Assembly (NCBI RefSeq): GCF_000237925.1
Contig: NC_031495.1
Span: 13,837,749-13,901,748, forward strand
Length of the DNA stretch: 64,000 bases
From: Schistosoma mansoni
Taxonomy: Eukaryota; Platyhelminthes; Trematoda; Strigeidida; Schistosomatidae
Direction of reading: 5' to 3'
Shown: positions 23,701 through 35,999 of the stretch, piece by piece
How positions within the stretch are numbered: position 1 is the stretch's first letter
Layout: each line of letters begins with the position of its first letter
Made by a program: the position numbers and the translations under genes
Notes under the pieces: generated by a model
The model's database searches: none
What the model was told of the DNA's origin: nothing
Seen by the model: the letters and a program-made list of their open reading frames with translations, nothing else

Positions 23701-24866
23701 CTGATATGCGATGGTATACACGACTATTTATTATCCATAAATTTTTTCTCACCATAATAGCATGGTTTCAGAAAAATTCACTCTTGTATAAATAACCTGC
23801 TGACTGCGGTGGACAGATGGACAACTATCCTTGATCGCAAGGGGAAGGTTGACATCATTAACTTAACTTCTTAGAAGCTTTTGATAGAGTCAACCATATA
23901 TGCCTTGTCAATATGCTCAAATGAATAGGTAGCAAATCACCTTTAATTGACTGGCTAACTTCATATCCAAAAAATCGACATTTTAAGGTCAAGGTTAACC
24001 TCAAATCCTCTCAGGTTATGGAATGTCCTGGTGGAGTCCCCCAGGGTTCAGCACTAGAACCTCTTCTTTTCTTGATTTATATAAGCGATCATCTACAACA
24101 GGTATTGTCAGATTTATTACTTTTCGCTGATGATATGATACTCTCGAGATTACGTAACCATGAAGATGAATTGGCACTTCAGGAGGATCTAAATCGGCTT
24201 CAAAGTTGGGCAGATGACAACGGATTTACCTTTAGCACTTCAAGGTGTAAAGTAATCCATGCTGCAGACTACAGTTACAACTTAGGCAACTCCCCTCTAG
24301 AGGTATCCCAGGTTGAAAAAGATCTAGGAGTGCTGGTGCCCCACAATTTGAAGTCTTAAGCTAACTGCACATAATCTTCAACAGTTTTATTCTTCCCCAT
24401 TTGGTGTACGGAAACATAGTATTTCCTCCCTCCCTCCAAAAAGATAAGAACACTCTGAAACGTATCCAACGGCTAGCCACGAAATCAGTTCGGGGACTCA
24501 AATTCAAACATTATGAAGAGCGCCTCCAATCACTTAACCTTTACCCGTTACAGTATAGGTGTTTTAGACGTGACCTTCTTATTACTTACAGCATCCTTAA
24601 CGCTTCTCGTCATCCTCTTAAACACCTACTTTAGCTCAGTCACAATACTAACCTAAGAGGTAACACCTAGAAACTGGAGACTCAACATAGCAGAACAGAC
24701 TGCAGACACATCTTCCACCCCTTAAAAGTTGTCAAATGCTGGAATTCGCTGCCGTTTGAGCTAGTCCAAGCGACTTCCCAGGAGTTCTTTAAGAGGAAAC
24801 CTGACTTATTCTTAAGGAATAAGGATAACATCTTATTAGTATTTACCAAATTCTTTTTCGGCCCAA
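20700..24866 (+). mobile_element. CR1-like LINE (family A), near full length but broken
   Basis: ORF1-like segments (about 21000-22100), an endonuclease (HMNVASLLHKMDGL, ISDHAVIAFNF) at 22200-23060, and reverse transcriptase pieces ([44 protein letters not shown]) at 23880-24640 appear in order, spread over several frames. It ends in a 3' UTR shared with the copy at 47755-48400 (AAGGATAACATCTTATTA). Many stops and frameshifts; not active. Typical schistosome CR1-clade element. The 5' boundary is approximate. Confidence 0.8.
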
Positions 24867-24867
24867 C

Positions 24868-26490
24868 AGTACCTTTTGTGGCTTAGCAAACGAAGAGTGC
24901 GGTTCTTGATGATCGGAGGTTGTTTGTAGCTTTTTGGGACCATTTGAGGAACTGAATGCTCAGTAGCACATAAGATCGTGTGCAGTAAGAAATCCCAATG
25001 AGCATCCACTTCAAGTTGAGGGTGAACATCCCAATCCACCTATTGTAGATAGTCATGTAAAGCTAACACACTCAACTGTTTGAAGTTCCAGCGCCTGTTG
25101 TTAGTGAGATATCTTAGATCAGTTTGGTTGACAAAACTGAAGGATAGGACGGCGTGATCACTTTTTCCCAGAGGAGCCAGGATTGAGAGGTCGTCGACTA
25201 GGAATTCTTCATTTGTGAATACCCAGTCTAAGGTCAACAGTGTCTGACTGTTTCTCCAACGAGTTGCCGACTTCACAATTTCGAATAATCCCAGGTCATC
25301 GATGAGGTTGAAGAACAGAGCTTCAGTAGAGTTGTCACCTCCAATGTACTTGTGTTCCGCGAAATTGATTCTAGGAAGATTGAAGTCCCCTAAAATCAGG
25401 ATATGAGGGAATCCGAGACGCGTAGAGCGGGTTAATCCTTCCAGCAAACGATTGTCATACTCGGTGTCGGCAGTGGGCTTCCTGTAGATGACTCCGACCA
25501 GACACCTCGAGGTGGTAGACAATCTTGCTTAGCACCATACTGACTCATCAAGATTGAGAAACTCTCGGTTATGAAGTTGATGCGCCTCCAGGCATGACCG
25601 TATGTATAAAGCTACCCCACCCCCCATTCCTGTTTTCCTGTCGTCGCGAAATAAAGACATTCCGGGTATTGCTAGCTCCTGGTCCGTAAACTGAGACGTT
25701 ATCCAAGTTTCGGATATTCCTATCAGATGAGCATCATTAGCGTAGCTAAGATCACATAGCTCATCCAATTTGTTTGGCAAACTCTCGGCGTTCGTGTATA
25801 AGCAGTTTATGCTTTCAATTTGGAACGCGTGAGCTTCTTCCTGTGTGTCTATATGAGCCTTGCGTGGGTGGACAGGTAGCCTATCTATACAATGTTTAAC
25901 GAGTTGGTAGTTCCTGTCCTTTACACGTTTTTTTTATGATCAAGACAGTCCACGAGTGGAATTGTCAGCTCCCGCTTTCGTTTATGCTTGATCCTGCTGT
26001 CGTAGGGCCTATCTGGATGCATATGGATGCCAGTTGGCAACCGACGTTTGTTGGCACGCAATGCTTCCAGAGTTGCAGTCGCCATGTGGGAGGAGGGGAA
26101 GGTTATCTTCAATAGCCGGGGTCCAGAGTCTCCGTCTCTCTTGGCTATTCTCGTCACCTGTTGGGCCAGTATGATCTTGAGTTTCAAGGAATGCTTGACG
26201 AATTTCCATTCCCGAATATCAGAGCTAGCTTGAGTTGTGTCCATATTTTACGGTACACCTTGCACAATGATATTTCTTCCGCGCAAAAACGCCTCGCGAG
26301 ATTCCTTAGGGATGTTCCGGACGAGATTTCGTTCAGAATACGGTATGTCGGGCAGTATTCGTACGTTCCTATCGGATTTCGGTAAGTGACTCGCTATCAG
26401 GACGTCCTCTACGTCGGAAGCATTCTTAAGTGTAACACGAAGCAGCCTCGGGTGGTTTTGGTGGTTAGAGTCCTTCCCGCGAGTGAGTCC
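24868..26490 (-). mobile_element. CR1-like LINE (family A), 5' half, inverted against the neighbouring copy
   Basis: The - strand gives the end of ORF1 (26470-25920) and most of the endonuclease: PNKLDELCDLSYAND, HLIGISETWITSQF, GDFNLPRINFAEHKYIGGD and SDHAVLSFSF. It stops where reverse transcriptase should begin and directly abuts the 3' end of the + strand copy. Less decayed than its partner. Loss of the 3' half is unusual for a LINE and points to later rearrangement. Confidence 0.8.
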
Positions 26491-26848
26491 TTTTCAAACT
26501 AGTTTCTGTGAGCAGAAGGATTTAATTCCAGAACTGATAGCGATGTTATCGGCAACTGACGCCCTCAAGAGAAAAGTAAAACGCTTACATATGGTTCAGT
26601 AGTATCGATAGATCTTTTAGCCGAAATTATTGTTTCCTACTAATACACTATGTTCCTGAACGATGAGAGTGAGGATTTGTGTGCCCTGCTATAAAAGAAT
26701 CAACTTTAACGTTTTAAAAATAAGTCTCAAGTGACTTTTTATTCTTATCTTTTACTCAATAACGTTAGAAGTCACTATACCATTGAGTTTTGAACATAGG
26801 TCTTTGCGTACGTCAGCTTGGCGCCGGTACAACGTCATTATTCAAATA

Positions 26849-29800
26849 ATGTGGTTGCTCTTACTGCCGCTATTATTTTCACCTTTTGTGGCTAGTTATG
26901 AAGATAAATCGAAAAATCTACTAGTGCTTCTGGAAAATGTGTATATTAAGGAGACTCATTCAACTTTTTTAGATATGTTAACAAGTAAGTTCGAATAGAG
27001 TTATAATATGAATTAGACAGGGGTTATAACTTGACCACGAAACTTGCTGACGAGTCATCTATTTCACTAAAATACCTTGGGGAATATTTATACTCGGGTC
27101 TAATTATTTTAGCCCCATCTGTTAGCGGTGCGTCCAGTTTATCGCTAATTTATAATACTAGAGTTTGGGGGTACATTAAGCGTTAGAGAAATAACCAATT
27201 TTATCGACGATGGCGGGAACCTCGTTGTAGTCGCTGGCCCCAATGTAGGTGAATCTATTCGAGAGTTAGGAAGTGAATGCGGGGTGGAGTTTGATGAAGA
27301 AAACACCCTTGTTATCGACCATTTCAATTTCGACAAAAGAGATGATGGTTTAGTAAGTTTTTATAATACATTAATATTCATAGCACTCTTTAATCACTGT
27401 GCCTGTAAATAACCTAGTCAAGAGCAATGTGATAACTGGGGGGAAAGTTGGTGCACCTTTGTTATACCGTGGGATAGGGTAATTCTATGTATATGTTTTA
27501 ACTGTGATAGTATTTCAGCTGATCAAACTAACCCTTTACTCATTGATGTCTTACATGGATCGAAGACTTCTTATAGCTATAACCCAGACAAAACAATAAT
27601 AGATTATCCAAATACTGTCGGAACAAACACTCAACTGATCACAGCATTACAAGCAAGAAATAATGCTCGTGCCTTGTTCATTGGTTCGTTGGATTTTTTG
27701 TCGAACTCGTTCTTTGAATCAACCGTTGAAACGGAGTCTCATAAGTAAGTTCGAGAAAAGTTAATATGCTCGGTGGATATTTTGCATATTAATATCAGTT
27801 ATCGTAATAGCTTTGGCCACTCAGATTTTAAGATGATTCGTTAATTACGAATAAAACATTATGATGCTCCTTAAGCGGTTTGAGTTATGAACTTAAATGA
27901 CTACATCACTGACCAAGATCGCCTAAAACTAATTTTCCCGAATTAGATAAAGACTGTTTGCTTTTTTCTTTGCTGGCCATACCAGTAATACTTTGTTTTT
28001 TAAGCATACAAGTTTTCCTAGATTATATTGAGGTTCTCTTCACTACCAATCGCTTAGGTTCGGCAGAACTAAAACATACTAAGTATTCAACACGCTCAAC
28101 TACACTTATAACGTTAAAAAGTAGCCAAAGCCAATATTGATACAGTGCTTGCGGAGGGGTGTAAACATGAAATCTAAACACCCATCGCCATTTGTAGAAT
28201 TAAAAATTCTTTATTCATTGTTGAAATTATTACCTAACATGACTACGTAGGTTACAGATTCTCTTGATGACTAGTTTCCAACACTGACAGATTTTCTTCT
28301 AATCATGACTAAACTAGGCGACGTTAGTGAATTCAGATATCTGTTACTGTTATAGAATATTGTTTTAGGTGTTAGTATGTCGGAAAGAATCCTTGTCGAT
28401 AGCTGATACCATGTGGTCAACCGACGGCTCCTCGCAAGACCTTGTTATAAGCGCAAATGCCCTAGTTAATATTATAAGAGAAATTATCTAACCAGCTAAA
28501 CAGAGTTTACTTTAGCTGAGTAACGTTCTTGTACACAAAATATTGGATACAAAGTAAAAATGATTAATTTCGTCTCATAAGTGATCAAAGAACACGAGTC
28601 TTTTAGGACATTCACGGATCAGTCATTGCCAGAAGTTAATCACAGACATAATTTAACATGGTTACTTCAGATGACACCTCAAGTGTTGTCCGAGTACGAG
28701 TGTTTTCGCGGAGGCGTTTTAGTCATATGATGTACTTTTTACGTCTTTCTGTGACAGATTAACCTGAAACTTTTTGGTCAACAGTTCAATGATCAACACA
28801 TTTAGATGGTGAATATGCCTGTATTCCAGAGTCTGGCATAAAGTATGCGCGACCATTATCTTGTACAGTAGTTCTCATCATGAAATATTGCCGTGAATGT
28901 GTTAAATTACCTTTTTAATTTCAAAATTGAAATATTTTACATCGGCTATATGTTTTATTTTTTTAAGTAAATATGTTTTGTACATTAGCCTGTATCCAAT
29001 CTTGTGTTAGTTCGACTTATTTTGCGATTATTATCTCACACTTGATCTTATTTCATTTTAAATGTCTGTTATTGTACAGGGGTGTTGTTTGTGGCAACCA
29101 GGTGCTTACTGACAATCTGTTGCGATGGGTTTTGGGTGAGCGTGGTCAGCTGCGACATACTTATGTGAAACATCACCGAGTGGGTGAAACTCTCCCACCT
29201 AGCCAGTATACAATTTTGGATGACGTTGTTTACACCATCAAAATAGAAACAAAAGACGATAACGGAAATTGGGTTCCTTTCAATGCAGACGATGTCCAGT
29301 TGGAGTTTGTGCGAATCGATCCATTTATCAGAAAGAAAATGGAACACAAAAGTATGTTAGTTAGCTTATTATTTTGTTTGGATATTTGTAACTTCACTTT
29401 TGACATTAATTTGCTGTGCTAGTAGCAAAATATACAAACATAGGTTTGTAATGATTCTTACACCGAATATCAAGCTCATTTTATGGGATAATTCGCAACA
29501 TATTCTCTACTCTTATGGTGCAATTCCCGTCAATAAGAACCTTTGCAGTATTGTCTGTGCTTGTATTCTATCCACAAAGTGATACAAGTTATAACAAGTA
29601 AATACTAAGCTTATTATCACCCTTTTATTTGAAGGGTTTGGGGTTCATAGAGTAAAATTACTTCCTACTTGCTAGACTAAAAGAATAATAATAAGCTTAG
29701 AATCATTGAAAAAACTAGGTTTTGGAAGTTCGTCTCCGTAGTTGAAGTTTGTGTAATAGTTAACCTTATGCTTTTTTTTTTATCTCAGAACAATTATAAA

Positions 29801-31715
29801 CTGGTTATAAGGAGGATTTTAGGGATTATTACATTTATCGATAGTTAATACTTTGTGTTTTTTGTCAACTGAAGTTCATCGCCACTTCCAAGTAAAAGTA
29901 GTGTAAGTTTTTTCGTTGTAGTACAAAGTGTATCATAATCGTTAGTTTAGTCATCCTTTCTAAATCCTCGTTTTGCCTGCTGTAAACATGTTCGTCGGCT
30001 TTTACAATAAGATTTCGAAGTACAAAATAGCTTAAAAAGCAAACTAAGTAAATTTTTAGAATGAAGCTTTAACCTGTTAGATACAATACAGACTTAATCA
30101 TTAATTAATTTAGTCCAATTACCCAAAGATTTTACCGAAACATACGTCCCTAACGTGTTAAATGCGATTCAACTTCATCATAAGCTACTTCAGGTTTACA
30201 AAAAGTACTCTTTATTGGTGAATTATGTTCATCCACGAGGTTAAGATGGGATCTTCATTTATTTAACTTTGTAGCATGTTCTTCTTGCTCAGTCATCAGT
30301 TTCCTTCAAAGAAGCACACATATAAGGTGTAGCCCGGGTATAGTGTTTATTGTAGGTCCAGTAGTTTAGTTAATTCCGTTTCAAGTCCTTGTTGCTTTAA
30401 GTCTAACCTCCCTAATTTTAATTTACTGCTTTCGCTGCATGTATTTAAATGTTATATTTCTCATTAGTGATGTCCATTTATTATAATCGTACAACAAAAT
30501 CTTGGGATTCCACTTCCTTAGCTCAGCTTGTGTAAACTGGTTGTTAACTACACTTGTCTTGGAACTCTCGTCAGCCGTGATAGGTCAATAACTGGTATCA
30601 GTATGGATACGGAAAGCCTGTCCGGTTCTTACCGATTGGCGATACCCGTGTTGTAGACAAGATGTTAGTCTACCTTATGGTGAAGTATATTGCTCAGGAA
30701 TTCACTCTGGATCACCTAATGGTTTTAAAACGGCACAAGAAGGTATTCGATCACGATTTCCTTCAAACATTTCTTGCTTATGGTATGCGTAGTGCCAAGG
30801 TTAAATGTATAGTTTGAGATAAAGATGGAAAACTGGTTAATTGGGTTGTAAGTCTTCATCAACTAAGGTAATCGGGTTATATGCCTCGTCTACCATCTAC
30901 TCTGACACACTGTACTGGCTGCCATTGAACCAGGTTAAACAAGATCTAGAGGCTGGATCATAAAATCATAGTATAAGTCTATAAATTTTTTGCTGATTTT
31001 ATCCATACTAGGAAATGGAGACTCAAAATCCATCCCAATATTCCAAATTTATTCACTACTCATCTAATTCCTAGGTTTCGATATTTTATAATTTGATTCC
31101 TTTATTTCACCCCTGGAATCGAATTCCTTGGATTTGGTTTCTTACTACCATTTATGTAACTTTTATTTTTATGTCTATAGTATTCATCTTGGTAGTTCTT
31201 TCTAGTTGTGATGGTATGGTATAGATGTGCTCAACAAAATAGTGTTATATAACTCTTATAACTAATGTGTACCTCCAAGGACTTACATAGTTGTTTTTTT
31301 CTCATTTTATTTGACCAACATTATGTTTCTAATCTGAATTTTCCATTCGTCACGTTTTTGTAGATGGTGAATACCAACTTGTTATGAAACTACCTGATGT
31401 GTACGGAGTATTCAAATTCGTAGTTGATTATTATCGTGTTGGCTATACACACCTATTAAGTGTCACACAAGTAAGTCCTTAGTTTTCTAGTTTTTGCACT
31501 ATCCACCCTCCCAAATATTCTGATCTGAGATCTGAATAATACATTTATTTTTTCTCACACAGGTTCCTGTTCGTCCATTTACTCATACACAATATGAACG
31601 ATTCCTCGTGGCTGCTTATCCTTATTATAGTAGTGCTATATCAATGATGATTGGCCTAATATCATTTAGTTTTGTATTTTTGTATTTAAAAGATGACAAA
31701 GAAAAAGGTGAATAA
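26849..31715 (+). CDS. DDOST: Oligosaccharyltransferase 48-kDa subunit (OST48), complete, eight exons
   Basis: Exons 26849-26984, 27017-27127, 27162-27352, 27384-27478, 27511-27744, 29080-29351, 31364-31470 and 31563-31715 total 1299 nt (432 residues) with consistent phases. The early introns are tiny (31-34 nt), as in other schistosome genes. The product is the OST48 subunit of the ER oligosaccharyltransferase that transfers the lipid-linked glycan to Asn-X-Ser/Thr. The start [16 protein letters not shown] is a signal peptide. Family blocks follow in order: [79 protein letters not shown] and TQYERF. A single C-terminal membrane segment ([16 protein letters not shown]) precedes a Lys-rich cytosolic tail ending KEKGE, whose lysines at -3 and -5 fit ER retrieval. 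Length matches the family. An in-frame non-ATG extension upstream (from 26783) is not used. Confidence 0.96.
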
Positions 31716-31809
31716 GAGAGATCTCGACAACAACGCTTTGTGTGATGTATATGTGTGTATTTTTGACACTTCCTTTTTCGAAAACAATTTCACGTTTGTA
31801 TTGTATGAA

Positions 31810-31815
31810 AATAAA
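31810..31815 (+). terminator. Poly(A) signal of DDOST
   Basis: AATAAA lies 95 nt after the DDOST stop codon, in a T-rich stretch. This is the probable 3' end signal. Confidence 0.6.
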
Positions 31816-32100
31816 ATCTAATTTTACTATCTTGTTGTGTAGATTAGGTATTTATTTTTGATCTAATTTACAGTGGCTCTTTATTCTTTTGTTAATCCCT
31901 GCTACTCATTCTCAAGTTTGTATTATATGTGCTTTTGAATCAAAGCTTCATTCTTATTATTTCGAACTAGATTACATGTGTTATTTTATTCTGTATGGTT
32001 AAAGCATATACTTGGTGTTTTCTTCACATACTCTATTTTGAGTGAAAAAAATATCTATGTTGACAAACGAGTTCATTTAAGGGTGATAATTTCCCCGTTA

Positions 32101-32610
32101 TGTTATAACTTGTAGCCTGAAATCCCTGTTAACTTATAACGTGATAATACCGCCAACTAGAGAGCAGTGATTTATCGATCGAACCAATGACGCACAAAAC
32201 CCGTGCGAGCAGTCTAGCGTACTTATCGTCCTGCTTTCTGCCTAGCCCAGCCAGTCGTGTCCAGAACACGAATCTCAGCCTCTGGTATGAATCCCTTATT
32301 TCAAACATACTGGGTTTATATACCAAACAGACAGACTACATCGTACCACAAAATAGGAAACAACCTTTGTACAAGATTTAGCCAAATGTGGCTGTGAATA
32401 AAGGAGATAGTAAGTGATAGGCAGGGCATAACTCAAGAATGGTTAGTCGTATAATGAAAGTTCATAAATCAAAATAAAACTCATAATAAGAGGGACATGA
32501 ATGTGAATAGATTAGTTGTTTAACAATGAAACGATGAAAATATACGCGCAGTATTGGTCCATAAACGGATCCCTAAAGTTGCCATTCATTATTCTTGTCG
32601 GGACGTAACA
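32101..32610 (+). mobile_element. Solo LTR, probably Ty3/gypsy
   Basis: A 510-bp unit beginning TGTTATAACT and ending GGACGTAACA (TG...CA termini), flanked by the 5-bp duplication CGTTA at 32096-32100 and 32611-32615. A related copy lies at 54619-55124. No internal element remains. Its perfect duplication suggests modest age; LTR-LTR recombination is the usual origin of such solos. Confidence 0.8.
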
Positions 32611-32615
32611 CGTTA

Positions 32616-34500
32616 CTTTTATGTAAAAACACAAAAATCACGTATTTCTCAAACTTGCATTTTGGGGTCGTTTACTCATAATATGTACTTATTGGTGGTT
32701 TTAGCAGTCTAGAGATCTTTATGAATCAACCTCGAAAATAACCAACGTCTGTTAGTCTTGGAGAGGTGCTTTCCCTACTAAATTTCGAAAAGTTATTTTT
32801 TTACACTACCTTTTAAAGGTACAAGTAAACTATCGCATTGAGTCAAATAGATTGGAGGTGATGTGCCTTAGGTTTTTGCGCGAAGTATCCTATTATCGGT
32901 TATGCAAGAACTGAATATTATTTACTACTGTTCGGTTACTGAGTGGGAACGAATGTGGGCGATTTTCTAAAGGACGATGAGAAAGTAGTAGGCTTTTCCG
33001 GAGAAATGTAATGAATGACAAGTAGAATTGAAATGCATTCAAGATTTTGAAATCTATAGATTTCCCGATGCAGTGCACTTCTATTTAGTGGTAAAACACA
33101 CCAGTTTATCATTGCAATTTTAGACACTTAATCTGGGACCATTTAGGTTTCTCCAAGCCAGCTGATTGTGTGACAAGAATTTGACAATGTGAGGTTGACG
33201 AAATCGAAGAGTATAACCGTTGACTTTAATAAATTGTTTTTTGGCTCGGGGTAGTAAACCCTGTGTTAGAAAACGTTCCTGAAAAGTAGGTTAATATTAT
33301 CAGTGATATTAACCGGTGCCGAGCATATCTTTATATGTGAAATTTCGTCACAGAAAATACCATATTCTAAATAATTTATCAAAGTAGGGCGTAAAGATGC
33401 TTTCAACCCAAGAAAATATTATTTTATTGATAATGAAGCTTTAGAGACGATGTAGTTTTTATCAAATGTTTGTGTAATAGTTCCTAGATTTTCTGATACT
33501 GGAAAATTGCTGTGCTGATGCGTTTACAGTTGTTTATACGAATTTTTGTCATTACTCATCTTTTGCTTAAAACAGTATCCTGTTACAATGGAAAGAAGTG
33601 AACACTTGTTAGTTGTCTTATGATCTTTATTTTGTTCCTTGGTGTTGACTGGTCTTTAAGTCATGGTTATGGTGCTTTTGTGGAGATGGGACTATAAAAC
33701 ATATTTTGTAAACAATTTTTCAGTTTTTGCATGTATTTTGTGCATTTTCATATTCTATACATTTAGCACTAAACAATTGTACTTGTTGTTTAAGTGTATT
33801 ACTTTGAACTCTCGTTAATTGACTTCCTTCCGTTTTAAATACAACATATCGCGACATTGTACCTGCTCCTCAATAAATACACTCTAACACACACCTGCAT
33901 CGTTCTGCTATGTCTACAAATATGTTAAATGAATTATTATTGAATATCATCTACATTTATAGACAATTGTGACGCTCTTATTACATTCTACGCTTGGTAA
34001 ATCTACTGAAGCCATATCGTCCATATTGGAATTATTAATCTTATATAATTGTGGATTATCGGTACCAAACTCAATCGAACACGCAACAGCCAGTCAATTT
34101 AAGTAACGTCCCCTAACTTTTATTTATGTGTTATTAACTTATAAACAGTTGTTTTCGTCTAGTATTGTTGAGTTCTGTGGGCTAAATGGCTTATTCTTGA
34201 GTTTTTCTTGTTGTTCTGGACGACACTGTTAGCGCTTACTTCATATAGAAGTAGTCACTAAGGCACTCAGCTGAGCTGTAAATTTTTTCCATTATTCTAC
34301 CGTTGCTAACTGTATCTATAAAGACAAAAGAAAGTAACTGTATTGTAATTAGGTGTTGTACATCTACAAGTAACGAAGTGAAATATATGTGACTATTCTT
34401 GATAATCATTTCGCAAGTTCACGTGGGATGAATGACTAAGATGTTGCTTTTGAATTAGTAGCAGTTATGAGAAAAAGGTTTTCCCGGGTTAGAGGTTTTT
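32616..34500. other. No recognised gene or repeat
   Basis: AT-rich intergenic sequence downstream of DDOST and the solo LTR. No exon-like frame or named element recognised. Confidence 0.35.
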
Positions 34501-35760
34501 AACAAAGTTGTTCTCTAGGGCATGGGGTTGCAAACCCCATACCCAAAAATGAGATCGTCAGTCAATCTAGGGGATCCACAGGGTTCTAACAACCAGAGCA
34601 AAACTTTTCGCACGCACATGGAATGTCTGGACAATGTGAGAGACCGGATGACCTATCAAATAGCTGCGGGAATGAATACATACAACTTGGTAGCTCTCGG
34701 AATGAGGGAAATCCATTGAACCCAAGCTGGACAGAGAAGATGAGCTTGATGAGAGGCGCGTTTGTACTTTGGTCATGAGAAAGAAAGTGAGTCGCACATA
34801 CAAGGAGTTGCATTGGTGATGTCCAAAGAGGTACGAAAAGCACTTGTGGGATGGAAATTTCATGGGTCCAAGATCGTAGAAGTGTAGTGGTAAATAAACC
34901 TCAAAATCAATATCTCTGTGAGTCTACGAATATACACGCAAAAACCTCATGATAGCAAATGAGTATTGCAAGCGAAAAATGTTCTCGGTGAAGATATATG
35001 GATGCCCATTAATAAAATCGAGTTTGTTGAGTGTTTTATTGTAACTACTGAGCTTGTATCGTTAAGTGTGTGGTGGTAAATAAATCCTTAAAATCAATAT
35101 CTCTGTGAGTCTTTGACATTTGCTGACCGCATTAGTTTTACTGGACTGACCTGACTGAAAGCAATTGTTCGCTCATCTGCACCAGATCACGAATGGGTAC
35201 GCCGTGCTACTCATCTCCTACAACAGTTAGTCAGCCTAAATCAAACACTTCTCAAGATGTCGATAGCCTTTCAAATATATCTTCGAACATCTTCACTCCA
35301 GACTTATGATTTGACTGGTCGGCATGCTTCTATTATAAAGATGTTACTGTTGAAAGCGTTGTTAAACTCCGAATACTTGTAACATTTTTAAAACCATCAT
35401 TCACAGTAAATCTTATCCAGTGTTATGTACCCACCACAGATAGCAATGAAGATGATGTAGATAAGTTTCATGAGAGGCAGCAGTTTATCGTAGAGATGTG
35501 TCCAGAAAAGGACCTGAACATCCTGATGGGAGATCTAAAGTCCAAATAGACAACACTAGGTATGAAGGTGTCATGAGACGACGCGGGTCGGGAGACAGGA
35601 ACGAGGATAGTGAGAGATCTTCAAATTTGCGTGCACTCAACTGTCGCACTATATGTAGGAGTTAACTGGTCTTACTGATGTTCTACCGGAAATGTAAACG
35701 CGATACTGGAGATCCCAGAGTTTATGTGGAAGCTATAGTCAGAACAATAACAACTTCGCT
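34500..35760 (+). mobile_element. RTE-clade LINE (family B), endonuclease part, interrupted
   Basis: 34522-34870 translates to the start of an RTE endonuclease (TYNLVALGMREIHW). 35390-35640 gives its middle (NLIQCYVPTTDSNEDD, LNILMGDL). Between them about 34877-35380 is foreign sequence. It includes a 45-bp direct repeat pair at 34882-34925 and 35068-35112 of unknown family, whose AAATAAATCC motif recurs near 44010. Frame changes are present. Confidence 0.65.
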
Positions 35761-35999
35761 TTAAATTCCATCTGTTTCTTAACGTGAAAACAATTTGGTT
35801 AGTACAATAATCAAGGGAATTACAGTCATTAAGTGAAACGCACAAACATACCGACCAGTGTTGCTTGTCCTATTGAAATGGATAAAAGTTATGAGTCACA
35901 CGAATATAATAAAATAATGATGTCCTTCAATTGGTAGGTCACGTGCAACAGGGACAGTTTACAGACACATCAGAGCAGATTAACGTGGTGGGAGCTTAA

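Noticed and set aside
20700-26490. Twin-priming origin for the inverted CR1 pair
   Set aside because: Twin priming places the inverted 5' piece before the 3' piece; here the near-complete copy comes first and the inverted 5' half follows its 3' end.
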